63,925 bases of DNA from Bacteroides sp. (GCA_023663265.1 JAMPHV010000005.1:1-63925); one strand, 5' to 3'. Counted from the stretch's first letter, positions 26,999-36,014 are shown. Translations and numbers: made by a program. The notes: a model not told the origin generated them from the letters alone.

Positions 26999-27952
26999 GT
27001 GAAGATCACCGGCAGCATTAACGCTCAAAGCACGATTTTTTCAAGAAAGCCCTTAGGCTCGCCCGCGGAGAAAGGTAAATCTCCCTTTGCTTCCCGCACC
27101 TACGATCTCGGGAAGTATGATACCTTTACAATGGTCGGCGGAGAAGTGAAAACCGAAAAGCAGTCCTTTGCCGAACGCTTCAAGGCGAATAATGCCGAGC
27201 TTATAAGAAAGCTCGAGGGCATGTCTGAAGAGGAAAAAGCCGAGACCGCCGCAGCCTCCTATCTTGATATGCAAAAAACGGTTCTGCACAAAATACAGTC
27301 ACACGAGAACAAAATAGACTATTTTAACGAGCTTAAGGACGAAGAGGCTTATTATAACGGGCTCTTGAACGGCGACGGCAAGGTGCGGGAGCTGTATAAG
27401 CGGGGAGACACCGTCGGGGGCTACGCTCATCTTGATCTTAAGATAGGCGAGACCGCCAATAAGGACGAGCTTCTCGGCGCGGTCGCCCGTATCCGAGAAA
27501 GGCTCGACGCTCTTGTCAATCCCAAGGAAAGCGGCTTCACCGATCTGAGCGCAAAAGCGTACACGGCGTCAGGCGTTATTTTCGGTATCGTAACGGGAAT
27601 AAGCGACGACGTATTGTCCGCCGACGGCGATACCGACCTATTGGACCGCATCGAGGGGATAAACGAGGATAACTTTGTCGAGAAGCAAAGGGAAACGATA
27701 AACAAACTGGAAAACCGTTCTCAAAAGCTAAAGGACGTAATGACCGACTACATTAAGCACAACGATTCCGCCAAGGAGCTGATGAAGGACCCCGCAAGGA
27801 TCTTCAAGAACAACGACAAGGAGGAATCCCTTAACGCCATGAGGCGGCTTAAGGAGCTTGAACAGCTTAAGGAGCTCGCGTTTGCCCGCAAAGACCCCGA
27901 GAAGGACGAGCGGGAAGAGGAAAGCGAGGAGGAAGAAGCGGCTCATATATAA
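26999..27952 (+). CDS. Unknown protein of the sigma-28 (flagellar) regulon
   Basis: 317 residues starting at GTG 26999 behind AAAGGAG. There is no signal peptide or membrane segment. Mostly helical and charged: an N-terminal flexible section (1-55), helical stretches (LIRKLEGMSEEEKAET; MQKTVLHKIQSHENKIDYFNELKDEEAYYNGLL; KQRETINKLENRSQKLKDVMTDYI) and a very acidic tail (EREEESEEEEAAHI). The N-terminus lacks a recognised export signal, but MKITGS starts resemble those of FlgM-like or rod/hook-associated proteins. The perfect sigma-28 promoter ties it to motility: a flagellar chaperone, an exported structural protein or a motility regulator are options. No known family recognised. Confidence 0.8.
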   Translation: MKITGSINAQSTIFSRKPLGSPAEKGKSPFASRTYDLGKYDTFTMVGGEVKTEKQSFAERFKANNAELIRKLEGMSEEEKAETAAASYLDMQKTVLHKIQSHENKIDYFNELKDEEAYYNGLLNGDGKVRELYKRGDTVGGYAHLDLKIGETANKDELLGAVARIRERLDALVNPKESGFTDLSAKAYTASGVIFGIVTGISDDVLSADGDTDLLDRIEGINEDNFVEKQRETINKLENRSQKLKDVMTDYIKHNDSAKELMKDPARIFKNNDKEESLNAMRRLKELEQLKELAFARKDPEKDEREEESEEEEAAHI

Positions 27953-28012
27953 AGTCACGCCGCTGCGGTACGGTTTTTTCTCCAAAATATTTTATAAAAT
28001 TTCGGCGTTTGC

Positions 28013-28041
28013 TTGACTTTTCTTTAAAATAATGTTAGAAT
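28013..28041 (+). promoter_or_regulatory. Sigma-A promoter of the ferredoxin gene
   Basis: TTGACT (28013-28018), 17 bases, TAGAAT (28036-28041). The leader then has a CCGAGCG/CGCTCGG hairpin at 28061-28078 before the SD AGGAGG. Confidence 0.75.
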
Positions 28042-28121
28042 AACAATAACAATATCAATTCCGAGCGTTCACGCTCGGGGGCGTTTGTTACATTGACTAA
28101 AATTTTAGGAGGAACTTGAAA

Positions 28122-28292
28122 ATGGCATATCAGATCAGTGATGAGTGCATCTCTTGCGGCGCTTGCGCGGACGGCTGCCCCGTAAACGCTATCTCCGAGG
28201 GCGACGGCAAATATGTTATCGACGCCGACGCTTGCATCGACTGCGGCGCCTGCGCCGACACCTGCCCCGTAGGAGCACCCCAGCAGGCATAA
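28122..28292 (+). CDS. 2[4Fe-4S] ferredoxin, clostridial type
   Basis: 56-residue electron carrier with two classic motifs, [12 protein letters not shown] and [12 protein letters not shown], each holding one [4Fe-4S] cluster. It is the low-potential donor/acceptor for clostridial enzymes such as hydrogenase, PFOR and the NfnAB complex encoded later in the window. It is monocistronic between a good promoter and a terminator. SD AGGAGG is 9 bases upstream. Confidence 0.97.
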   Translation: MAYQISDECISCGACADGCPVNAISEGDGKYVIDADACIDCGACADTCPVGAPQQA

Positions 28293-28325
28293 GCTTTAAC
28301 GACGATACTTATGAACATTTTCCCG

Positions 28326-28355
28326 ATCGGAACGCCTATGGCGTTCCGATTTTTT
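28326..28355 (+). terminator. Rho-independent terminator of the ferredoxin gene
   Basis: ATCGGAACGCC-TATG-GCGTTCCGAT followed by TTTTT. Confidence 0.9.
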
Positions 28356-28418
28356 GCTCCTCGTCTAATTGCACAAAAACCGATAAGAAATTTTTATCAT
28401 TTGAACCTGTCCTTATAA

Positions 28419-28448
28419 TTGACAAAACGGCTCGAAATATAGTATAAT
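28419..28448 (+). promoter_or_regulatory. Promoter of the comFB gene
   Basis: TTGACA (28419-28424), 18 bases, TATAAT (28443-28448). Confidence 0.82.
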
Positions 28449-28481
28449 TACTGTAGTATAAATTCAGGAAGGTAAAATAAA

Positions 28482-28751
28482 ATGTCGGTTTATAACGTAA
28501 TGGAGCAATTGGTCAGCAGCAAGCTTGAAGAGCGATTGGCAAAAACCGATTGCTGTAAATGCGAAAAGTGTATTGACGATATGATGGCTATCGCATTGAA
28601 CAGACTTCCCGCCAAATATGTAAGCACGCCGATAGGAGAGCTTTTTTCAAGAGTGGGTTCATCGTTGGAAAAGCAGAGTACTCTTGACATTGAGTTTGCG
28701 GTAGTGAGCGCGATCGAATTTGTTTCAACGCACCCTCATCATGATGATTGA
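28482..28751 (+). CDS. comFB: ComFB family protein
   Basis: 89 residues of the late-competence ComFB family: N-terminal NVMEQLVSSKLEERL, the cysteine group CCKCEKCIDDMMAIALNRLPAKYV and a C-terminal helix DIEFAVVSAIEFVSTHP. Recent work on the family reports binding of cyclic dinucleotides (c-di-GMP, c-di-AMP) and a role in motility or competence control. It is monocistronic with its own promoter and terminator. The role here is inferred from family. Confidence 0.9.
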   Translation: MSVYNVMEQLVSSKLEERLAKTDCCKCEKCIDDMMAIALNRLPAKYVSTPIGELFSRVGSSLEKQSTLDIEFAVVSAIEFVSTHPHHDD

Positions 28752-28806
28752 TACCGTTGACCGAATAAAGCTTGAATCGGCATCGGCGTACGATCCCGTT
28801 TTATAT

Positions 28807-28848
28807 TCGCTGCCGTTTGGACTTGTGCCGAAACGGCAGCGATTTTTT
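28807..28848 (+). terminator. Terminator after comFB
   Basis: TCGCTGCCGTTT and AAACGGCAGCGA form a 12-bp stem, then TTTTTT. Confidence 0.88.
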
Positions 28849-28912
28849 GGAAAAACGGCAGCCGACGCTGAATTTTATCGGTATGCGAAGCGTATCTCAC
28901 GGAGAAAAGCAG

Positions 28913-29647
28913 ATGAACAATAAGACTAACCGAACGGTGATCACGCCGCTGGGCGAAATATGCTACGAGCTTGAGCGAAAAAGAATAAAGAGGCTCAATC
29001 TTCATGTCAGACGGGACAAAACCGTTTATCTTTCCGTTCCGTTCCGCACCTCCTGTGCCTATGCCGACAAATTTGTATCGGACAACGCCGCGTTTGTAAT
29101 TGAAGCAAGGTCAAGGATCGCCGAAAGGACCGCTTTGGACACAAGCTGTACTTATTTTTTGGGTCAGCGCCTTAAGGTTGAAATAAAGCCCTCCCAAAAG
29201 CTCGGAGGAGAGCTGTCGGCGGACGGAGAAGACCTGCTGACGCTGTTTTTGCCGCCCGATACCGAAAACGAAGAGGAAGGAGAGCTTTTGTTCAAGAGAG
29301 CCTTGGCGCTTTGGCAGAAGGAAAAAGCTTGGGAGCTTCTGCCGCAGGCTTTGGAGCTTGCGAAGAAAAGATTTGACTCAGCGGGCTTAAGGGTGCCTTA
29401 CCCCTCGCTTTCCATACGCTCCATGACCTCCCGCTGGGGAAGCTGCGCGGCGTTTAAGAATAAGGTCACCTTGAACGCCCTGCTGGTGGAAAAGCCGTTC
29501 ATTTGTATGGAGCAGGTAGCCTGTCACGAATTGGCGCATTTTATAGTGCCGAATCACTCGGCGAATTTTTACAGAGTAATGGACGCCGTAATGCCCGAGC
29601 ATAGGTCGGTGAACGCCATGCTTAAGGCTGATCCGAAAAAACGCTAA
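28913..29647 (+). CDS. YgjP/M48-like zinc metallopeptidase
   Basis: 244 residues from the ATG at 28913. The C-terminal DUF45/YgjP-like metallopeptidase shows SMTSRWGSCAAFKNKVTLNALL and the zinc motif HELAH near residue 205 in CHELAHFIVPNHSANFY. The N-terminal half begins with beta strands (YELERKRIKRLNLHVRRDKTVYLSVP), the usual family layout. Family members sit in the cytosol with unclear substrates. The SD is GGAGA; the longer upstream reading runs into the comFB terminator. Confidence 0.88.
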   Translation: MNNKTNRTVITPLGEICYELERKRIKRLNLHVRRDKTVYLSVPFRTSCAYADKFVSDNAAFVIEARSRIAERTALDTSCTYFLGQRLKVEIKPSQKLGGELSADGEDLLTLFLPPDTENEEEGELLFKRALALWQKEKAWELLPQALELAKKRFDSAGLRVPYPSLSIRSMTSRWGSCAAFKNKVTLNALLVEKPFICMEQVACHELAHFIVPNHSANFYRVMDAVMPEHRSVNAMLKADPKKR

Positions 29648-29651
29648 AGGG

Positions 29652-29680
29652 TTGATTTTTTGTTGAAAATGGTGTATTAT
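29652..29680 (+). promoter_or_regulatory. Promoter of glycosyltransferase copy 1
   Basis: TTGATT (29652-29657), 17 bases, TATTAT (29675-29680); the following GGTGTATTATATA block is nearly the same as in front of copy 2. Confidence 0.65.
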
Positions 29681-29774
29681 ATATAAAGAGCCTTTGAAGT
29701 TTCACTGTGGGCAAAAACAGACAGAAAAACGGATCGGCGGCGTTTACACTTTATATAGAGGAGCGGTGTGTATC

Positions 29775-30158
29775 ATGATCTTATCGATCGGCATGATAGT
29801 CAAAAACGAAGAGAAATACCTGGAGCGGTGTCTTACCGCCTTAAAGCCGCTGCTCGACGAAGTGGACAGCGAGCTTATTATCGCCGATACGGGTTCGACG
29901 GACGGCACGGCGGAGATAGCGAAAAGGTTCACCGACAACGTTTATTCGTTTGAATGGGTAAACGATTTCTCCGCGGCAAGAAATTCCACTCTCGAAAGAG
30001 CCAAGGGAGAATGGTATATGTTTATCGACGCCGACGAGATACTCCAAAGCTGCGGCGATATTATAAGGTTTTTTAAATCGGGAGAATATAAGCGGTATAA
30101 TTCGGCTACATATGTTCAACGGTCCTATCAGAGCATGGTGAACGGGGAGATAGATTAT
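29775..30158 (+). repeat. 384-bp perfect direct repeat, unit 1
   Basis: Identical base for base to 32066-32449. It starts exactly at the ATG and ends at codon 128, after which the two genes diverge strongly. It encodes most of the sugar-nucleotide binding half of the GT domain. Confidence 0.97.
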
Positions 30159-31889
30159 GGGAGCTTTTCCGATTTTAGGGTCCTGCGTCTTACGAAAAGG
30201 CTTGACGGCATTGTCTTTAAAAATCCTATCCATGAAGCTCTTACGCCTTTTTATGATCCGATAAAGCATCTTGACGCGGTCGCAGATCACTTCGGATATG
30301 TTTTTTACAGCGACGGAGCCGTTACGGAGGAGGCTATAGCCAAAAGCAAGCGGAATCTGGTCCCTATGCTTAAGATAGCGGACGGACTTAAACCGGGCGA
30401 AAAGCCGGATATGTCCCTTTATAAAGAAATTGCCGATTGCTATTTGCTTTCCGAGGATTACGACGCCGCAATAAAATACCTTGATCTCGGTTTAAAAACA
30501 TTAAGCAGAAGCAATGCTGCCATCGTCGCTTATTTCGTAAAAAAAGCCGCGCTGCTGCTGCATTTAAATCGGTTTGACGAAACGGTCAAGATATGCGAGG
30601 AGTATTTTGACCCCAAGAATCCCGCTCGAAGCGCAAAGCTTGCTTCGGACGCCGCCATGCACTGCTATTGCGGAGAAGCGTATTATCGATTAAGCCGATT
30701 TGACGGCGCGATCGCCGAGTGGAGCTTGTTTTTTGAAGCTTACAAGGAATATAAGGACAACAAGATCAATACAAGAGATCTGCTTTATGTTACGGTCTCT
30801 TTTTCCGATATACAGCTAAAAACCGCGCTGCTGTGTTTTTACGAAAGCTGCGTAAAAACGGGACGATACGACGCTGCGGTCAAATATGCGGATCCGCTCC
30901 CCGAATTTAAGTGGAACGGCGATCCGGAAAACGTTCTGCTGTACATTAAATTAAAAGCGGAAATTATGAAAAACACCGATTATAATAATGCTCCGACTTT
31001 ATACGATCGGCTTGACGAATTCGGAAAAAAGCAGCTTATTTGCCTGCTTCGGTGGAGACTTTTTGAAGCCGACGCGAACGAACGCAAAAGTATAACGGAA
31101 AAATTGGATATAATTTCAAGGGACGACGCAAAAGCGTCGGAAGCGGAAGATATTTGCCGTGAATATTTTTTGAACGGCAATATAGACGCAGTTAAGACGG
31201 AAAAATATCTGAGGAAATATCAAACGTCATTTAACGCGGATATTCTTTGTATGATGCTGGACAAAAACGTTGATATTACGGAATTTGTAAATGCGGCGGA
31301 TTTTTTGGCGGACGAATGTGCATACGTTGTTTTTTCAAGCTGCAAAAACGTTCGGTCAATGCTCGAAAACTATGATACGAATGTTATCTCTCCCTTTGGT
31401 CTGGAAAAAGCCGCCGAATTATACAAGTTTTCGATGGCTCAGACCGTAAGAACGAAAACAGAGATTTTCGGGCTCTTTAACAAATATGGAAGCATAGGTC
31501 TGAAATGGCAAAGCGAATTTAAAGAAAAAAGCGCTCCGAGAGAAATCCAAGCCGCGCTTATGGCGGCGTCCGTCTCCTCCGCTTTTGAAAAAAGGGATCA
31601 TAAGCTTTGCGCGGACGAAGCGCAAAGATTTTTAACTGCATTTTCGGAATTTTCACCTATTATAAATGCGTATCGGCAAGCTGTCAAAGACAAAAACGAA
31701 TCCGAAGCCGATAAAAATCAAAACGCCCTTTCCGAATTTGAAAAAATGGCGATAACGGTAAAGCGGAACATCCGCGGAATGATACAAGCGGGAAGCCTTG
31801 CGGAAGCGGAAAGTCTGCTGGCAGAATACGAGCTGCTGTGCCCGAACGATGTCGAGGTAAGGATACTTAGGGAGCAGATAGGAAGATAA
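29775..31889 (+). CDS. GT2 glycosyltransferase with helical-repeat C-terminus, copy 1
   Basis: 704 residues. The first about 230 form a family-2 GT-A domain: MILSIGMIVKNEEKYLERC, the nucleotide-binding ADTGSTDGT and the metal motif FIDADEIL near residue 85. The rest is all-helical with TPR-like units (EIADCYLLSEDYDAAIKYLDLGL, EAYYRLSRFDGAIAEWSLFF). The architecture is common in clostridial protein O-glycosylation loci. Codons 1-128 are identical in DNA to the next paralogue. The flagellar context suggests flagellin glycosylation, but other surface polymers are possible. Confidence 0.85.
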   Translation: MILSIGMIVKNEEKYLERCLTALKPLLDEVDSELIIADTGSTDGTAEIAKRFTDNVYSFEWVNDFSAARNSTLERAKGEWYMFIDADEILQSCGDIIRFFKSGEYKRYNSATYVQRSYQSMVNGEIDYGSFSDFRVLRLTKRLDGIVFKNPIHEALTPFYDPIKHLDAVADHFGYVFYSDGAVTEEAIAKSKRNLVPMLKIADGLKPGEKPDMSLYKEIADCYLLSEDYDAAIKYLDLGLKTLSRSNAAIVAYFVKKAALLLHLNRFDETVKICEEYFDPKNPARSAKLASDAAMHCYCGEAYYRLSRFDGAIAEWSLFFEAYKEYKDNKINTRDLLYVTVSFSDIQLKTALLCFYESCVKTGRYDAAVKYADPLPEFKWNGDPENVLLYIKLKAEIMKNTDYNNAPTLYDRLDEFGKKQLICLLRWRLFEADANERKSITEKLDIISRDDAKASEAEDICREYFLNGNIDAVKTEKYLRKYQTSFNADILCMMLDKNVDITEFVNAADFLADECAYVVFSSCKNVRSMLENYDTNVISPFGLEKAAELYKFSMAQTVRTKTEIFGLFNKYGSIGLKWQSEFKEKSAPREIQAALMAASVSSAFEKRDHKLCADEAQRFLTAFSEFSPIINAYRQAVKDKNESEADKNQNALSEFEKMAITVKRNIRGMIQAGSLAEAESLLAEYELLCPNDVEVRILREQIGR

Positions 31890-31919
31890 AACGCAAACAA
31901 TTCGTATGAAACTTACGAC

Positions 31920-31948
31920 TTGATTTTTTTCGACAAATGGTGTATTAT
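31920..31948 (+). promoter_or_regulatory. Promoter of glycosyltransferase copy 2
   Basis: TTGATT (31920-31925), 17 bases, TATTAT (31943-31948). Confidence 0.65.
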
Positions 31949-32065
31949 ATAAGATGATCGAAAAACAATCGTAATAAGAAAAGCTTTTGAGGTTTGATTT
32001 GAGACGGTCGCATTTATTTGCGGTTTCGGATCGGTAATATTGTTGTATAAGGAGCGTCAGAAGTT

Positions 32066-32449
32066 ATGATCTTATCGATCGGCATGATAGTCAAAAACGA
32101 AGAGAAATACCTGGAGCGGTGTCTTACCGCCTTAAAGCCGCTGCTCGACGAAGTGGACAGCGAGCTTATTATCGCCGATACGGGTTCGACGGACGGCACG
32201 GCGGAGATAGCGAAAAGGTTCACCGACAACGTTTATTCGTTTGAATGGGTAAACGATTTCTCCGCGGCAAGAAATTCCACTCTCGAAAGAGCCAAGGGAG
32301 AATGGTATATGTTTATCGACGCCGACGAGATACTCCAAAGCTGCGGCGATATTATAAGGTTTTTTAAATCGGGAGAATATAAGCGGTATAATTCGGCTAC
32401 ATATGTTCAACGGTCCTATCAGAGCATGGTGAACGGGGAGATAGATTAT
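32066..32449 (+). repeat. 384-bp perfect direct repeat, unit 2
   Basis: Second copy of the block at 29775-30158; no mismatch seen over the whole length. Confidence 0.97.
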
Positions 32450-34012
32450 AAGAGCTATAACGATTTCAGACCGCTAAGACTTACCAAAAGGTTTGAAGAG
32501 ATCGCTTTTATCGGGATTATTCACGAGAACCTGACGCCATTTTACAAGCCTGTCAAGCACCTTGACGCAATAGCCGATCATTTCGGATATATTTTTTACG
32601 AGGACAGAAAAACCGCCCCGTTTGCAGCGGAAAAAAGCAGACGAAATCTGATTCCCTTGCTTAAGACTTTAGACGAGCTTAAACCCGATGAAAAGCCCGA
32701 TAATTCCATATATAAAAAAATTGCCGACTGCTACACTATCTCGGAGGACTATGAAAAAGCTCTGGAGTATTTGGACAAGGGGCTTAACACGGTAGACAAA
32801 AGCAATATAGGCATTATACCCTATTATTCCGATAAAATATATATGCTGTTTTACCTTAAAAGGTATGATGAAATGCTTTCGCTGAGCGATGAATATTTCA
32901 GCGGAGCCAACGCTGCAAGAAAGACTCCGCTTGCTTCCGATATTTTAGTGCATTTTTTCAGAGGCGGAGCATACTATCGCGTATATCGCTTTAAAGAGGC
33001 AATAGCGGAGTTTGGTGCGTTTTTTGATCTGTATGATAAATACAAAAGCGGAAAGCTTAACACAGAGGACATGCTTTACAGCACGCTATCTCTTTCCGAT
33101 TTAAGATTAAGAAGCGTCTTGCTGTGCTTTTATGATAGCTGTATAAAAATCAAAGACTACTACTCCGCCGTAAAGTATAAGGCGCCGTTTTCGGTTTCGG
33201 GTCTGTTTGACGATCCCAACGATGCAATCGAGTATACCCGAATGAAATTGGATATCATGAGGAATACCGATTACAGCGAGCTTACTGCACTGTACTCTCA
33301 ATTGGACAGCGACTGTCAAAGGCAGATCTTATTTAATTTGCGCTGGGAACTGTTCGGCGCGGATTCAGAAAAACAAAGAGAAATGATTGACGGTCTTGTT
33401 GCAGCCACATCGGGCTGTCCCAAAGAAGCCGAAGCAATTGATATATTCGGAAACGCTCTCTTGAACGGCAACGTTGATTTTAATAAAATCGAAAAGTATC
33501 TGCAAAAATACGGTACTGCATTCAATGCTGATATTTTATATATGATGATAGATAAAAACGTTGATATAACGCCCTTTGTCAATGCGAAGGATTTTTTGGC
33601 AAACGAATGCGTGCACGCCGTTTTTGCAATGCGGGACGATTTCTTTGATCTGCTTGAAAAATATGATGTTGACGTTATATCGGAAAAGGGCTTGGAAAAA
33701 TCCGCGGAGCTGTATAAGTACGCGATAGCCAAGGCTGCAAGTCTTAAAATGAGAATAACGGGGCTTTTGGCAAAATACGGAAAAATCGGCTTGAACCGAC
33801 AGGATTCGGTCGGCGAAAACGAAATGCCAAAGGAAACAGAAGCTGCGGTCATGGCGAGCCGTATCGCGTCTGCCGCCGAGAAAAACGACTACAAGCTTTG
33901 TATAAATGAAATGAACAGGCTTTTAGCAGCGTTCCCCGAGTTTTCTCCGATCATAAAGGCGTATTTGACCGAAGTTGAAGCAAGAATACTTAAAAACAGA
34001 TCAACGGTTTAA
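32066..34012 (+). CDS. GT2 glycosyltransferase with helical-repeat C-terminus, copy 2
   Basis: 648 residues, paralogue of the preceding gene. The GT-A half (ADTGSTDGT, FIDADEIL) is identical for 128 codons, then similar; the helical C-terminus is recognisably homologous (KIADCYTISEDYEKALEYLDKGL; FNADILYMMIDKNVDIT) but widely diverged and 56 residues shorter. The ATG at 32066 follows AAGGAG. It has its own promoter. A donor domain kept identical with a diversified acceptor-side domain suggests the same sugar added to different sites or proteins (inference). Confidence 0.85.
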   Translation: MILSIGMIVKNEEKYLERCLTALKPLLDEVDSELIIADTGSTDGTAEIAKRFTDNVYSFEWVNDFSAARNSTLERAKGEWYMFIDADEILQSCGDIIRFFKSGEYKRYNSATYVQRSYQSMVNGEIDYKSYNDFRPLRLTKRFEEIAFIGIIHENLTPFYKPVKHLDAIADHFGYIFYEDRKTAPFAAEKSRRNLIPLLKTLDELKPDEKPDNSIYKKIADCYTISEDYEKALEYLDKGLNTVDKSNIGIIPYYSDKIYMLFYLKRYDEMLSLSDEYFSGANAARKTPLASDILVHFFRGGAYYRVYRFKEAIAEFGAFFDLYDKYKSGKLNTEDMLYSTLSLSDLRLRSVLLCFYDSCIKIKDYYSAVKYKAPFSVSGLFDDPNDAIEYTRMKLDIMRNTDYSELTALYSQLDSDCQRQILFNLRWELFGADSEKQREMIDGLVAATSGCPKEAEAIDIFGNALLNGNVDFNKIEKYLQKYGTAFNADILYMMIDKNVDITPFVNAKDFLANECVHAVFAMRDDFFDLLEKYDVDVISEKGLEKSAELYKYAIAKAASLKMRITGLLAKYGKIGLNRQDSVGENEMPKETEAAVMASRIASAAEKNDYKLCINEMNRLLAAFPEFSPIIKAYLTEVEARILKNRSTV

Positions 34013-34078
34013 GTAGTTTGATATGTTTGGTGAAGCTCATTGACTTTTTATTTTAAAAAAGAAAAGGAAAAAGCAAAA

Positions 34079-34849
34079 ATGAAGGTTGTGATTCTTGCGG
34101 GCGGTTACGGGACGCGTCTTTCCGAGGAGACGCATTCCCTGCCCAAGCCAATGGTAACAATAGGCGGAATGCCGATTCTGTGGCATATTATGAAATACTA
34201 TTCCGCCTTCGGCTTTAACGAATTTGTTATTTGTCTCGGCTACAAGGGCTTTGTTATCAAGGAATATTTCTGCAATTACTGGCTCAGGCAATCCGATGTT
34301 ACCGTAAAAAATTCCGAGACGGGAGCCGACATAAAGATACATAAGAGCAGCACCGAGAATTGGGAGGTTACTCTTGCCGATACGGGAATCGATGTTCAGA
34401 CGGGCTTGAGAATAAAAAAGATCCAGTCCTACATAGGAGACGAGCCGTTTTTGCTGACCTACGGCGATGGGGTGAGCAATGTGGACCTTAACGCGCTTAT
34501 CGCTCAGCACAAGGCGTCGGACAAGATCGTTACGATATCTGCGATACAGCCTCAGGACAGATTCGGCGCGGTGGATTTTAAGGGAGATACCGTAACCTCC
34601 TTTAACGAAAAGGGAAAGAGCAGGTATATAAACGCAGGCTTTATGGTCGCCGAGCCTCGGCTTTTCGATTATCTCGGTAAGAACGAGCCGTTGGAGTTCG
34701 CGCCCTTTGAGCAGCTTGTTCGGGATAAAAAATTAGGCGTATACAAGCATAACGGCTTTTGGAAATGCATGGACACCTTAAGCGACTTGAAGGCTCTCGA
34801 AAGCATATGGAAGCGCGGCGACGTGCCGTGGAAGATATGGAACGACTGA
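34079..34849 (+). CDS. rfbF: Glucose-1-phosphate cytidylyltransferase
   Basis: 256 residues. It makes CDP-glucose from CTP and glucose-1-phosphate. The nucleotidyltransferase signature is ILAGGYGTRLSEETHSLPKPMV at the N-terminus, followed by the family-specific GYKGFVIKEYF, NWEVTLADTG, LTYGDGVSNVDL and FEPFEQL-like (FAPFEQLV) motifs. The usual partners for CDP-dideoxysugars (rfbG dehydratase, rfbH) are absent from the window, so CDP-glucose may be used directly or processed elsewhere. The ATG at 34079 follows AAAAGGAAAA. Confidence 0.93.
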   Translation: MKVVILAGGYGTRLSEETHSLPKPMVTIGGMPILWHIMKYYSAFGFNEFVICLGYKGFVIKEYFCNYWLRQSDVTVKNSETGADIKIHKSSTENWEVTLADTGIDVQTGLRIKKIQSYIGDEPFLLTYGDGVSNVDLNALIAQHKASDKIVTISAIQPQDRFGAVDFKGDTVTSFNEKGKSRYINAGFMVAEPRLFDYLGKNEPLEFAPFEQLVRDKKLGVYKHNGFWKCMDTLSDLKALESIWKRGDVPWKIWND

Positions 34850-34919
34850 AAATATGTCTGCGCAGGATAGGCGCACATGTTCCGACCGATAAATATCAAA
34901 AGCGGAGGGAGGTCGAGCC

Positions 34920-35822
34920 ATGATCTCTGTGCTGATGCTTACTTACAACCGCGAAGGGTTAGTGAGCCGCGCAATTGAAAGCATACTTAAACAGACCTGC
35001 GGGGATTTTGAGTTTATTATAGTGGACAACGGCTCCTCCGACCGAAGCGGGATTATCGCCGAGGAATATGCGGCAAGGGACGGCAGGATAAGGGTGATCC
35101 ACCGAGAAAAGGGAACGATAGCGGCGGGAAGAAACACCGCTCTTGACGCGGCAAAGGGCGAATACATAGCCTTTATCGACGACGATGATTGGGCGGAGAG
35201 CGATTTTCTGGAATTTCTGTTAAGACTTATAACGGAAAACGCTTCGGATATAGCGATATGCGGAGCGGCGGATAAGGCGTTTGACGAAAAAAAGGTCATG
35301 AATACCGAGGAAGCTCTTATTGAGCTGATGTGGAGAAAAAAATACAACGTCGCCTTTCCCGCGAAGCTTATAAAAGCCCGCCTGTTTGAGGGGCTGCGTT
35401 TTCCCGAGGAGGCTTGCTTCGACGATATAGCGCTTATGTATAAGCTTATGGCAAGAGCCGAAAGGGTCGCTTATCACGGACTGCCGAAATATACGTTTTA
35501 CCGCCACGATACAAACAACTCGGCGTGGACGACCAACCACAGCCTGCTGAACGGAAAAATTCTCGACGAATATCTTCGCAACTACCGAGCGCGCACCGAA
35601 ACGCTGTCCGAACAATTTCCGAACAGCGCGAACGCTTTCCGCTATTTTGAATGGTCCTTTATGATATCCATGGTGGAGAAAATAAACAGGCTAAAGCTTA
35701 CCGACTGCCAAGGACAGCTTGAATATATGACGGACGCGCTTAAGAAAAACCGCGAAAAATTTTTGGCTTCTCCCGAAATCCTTGATTTTGAAAAGGAATG
35801 GGTGGAGAAATATATAGTATAA
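34920..35822 (+). CDS. GT2 family glycosyltransferase
   Basis: 300-residue GT-A enzyme: MISVLMLTYNREGLVSRAI, VDNGSSDRSG, and the DxD-type metal motif FIDDDDWAE near residue 85. A short C-terminus (LKKNREKFLASPE) without helical repeats. SD GGAGGGAGG. It probably extends or caps the glycan built by neighbouring enzymes. Confidence 0.9.
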   Translation: MISVLMLTYNREGLVSRAIESILKQTCGDFEFIIVDNGSSDRSGIIAEEYAARDGRIRVIHREKGTIAAGRNTALDAAKGEYIAFIDDDDWAESDFLEFLLRLITENASDIAICGAADKAFDEKKVMNTEEALIELMWRKKYNVAFPAKLIKARLFEGLRFPEEACFDDIALMYKLMARAERVAYHGLPKYTFYRHDTNNSAWTTNHSLLNGKILDEYLRNYRARTETLSEQFPNSANAFRYFEWSFMISMVEKINRLKLTDCQGQLEYMTDALKKNREKFLASPEILDFEKEWVEKYIV

Positions 35823-35827
35823 ATTAG

Positions 35828-35989
35828 AACCTGTCTTCACAAGATTTGTGCGTGGATTTTCGAGCAAATTTTGTCGAGGACAAGGCGGAAAGCCGCAGGA
35901 ATACTTGATGTATTTCAAGGATTTCCAACGCAGTCATCGGCAAAATTTGCCGAAAAGACGCGTGCAATATCTTGTGAAGACAGGTTCTT
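35828..35989. repeat. Repeat C: MITE-like palindromic element
   Basis: About 160 bp with terminal inverted repeats: GAACCTGTCTTCACAAGAT at the left and its complement ATCTTGTGAAGACAGGTTC at the right, with further imperfect pairing inward (GCAAATTTTG region). No ORF of its own. A partial copy lies at the atpD/atpC junction (9030-9091). It would fold into a long hairpin between the GT2 and pyruvyl transferase genes. Confidence 0.82.
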
Positions 35990-36014
35990 ACTGCGGAGAA
36001 CGGGAGGGAAAAAG

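Noticed and set aside
28061-28078. Riboswitch in the ferredoxin leader
   Set aside because: Only one small GC hairpin is present; too little structure for a known riboswitch class.
32066-34012. Pseudogene created by duplication of the preceding glycosyltransferase
   Set aside because: The frame is intact over 648 codons with its own promoter and SD, and the tail has diverged in a protein-like way.
35828-35989. Insertion sequence
   Set aside because: Terminal inverted repeats are present but there is no transposase and only about 160 bp; it is called MITE-like only.
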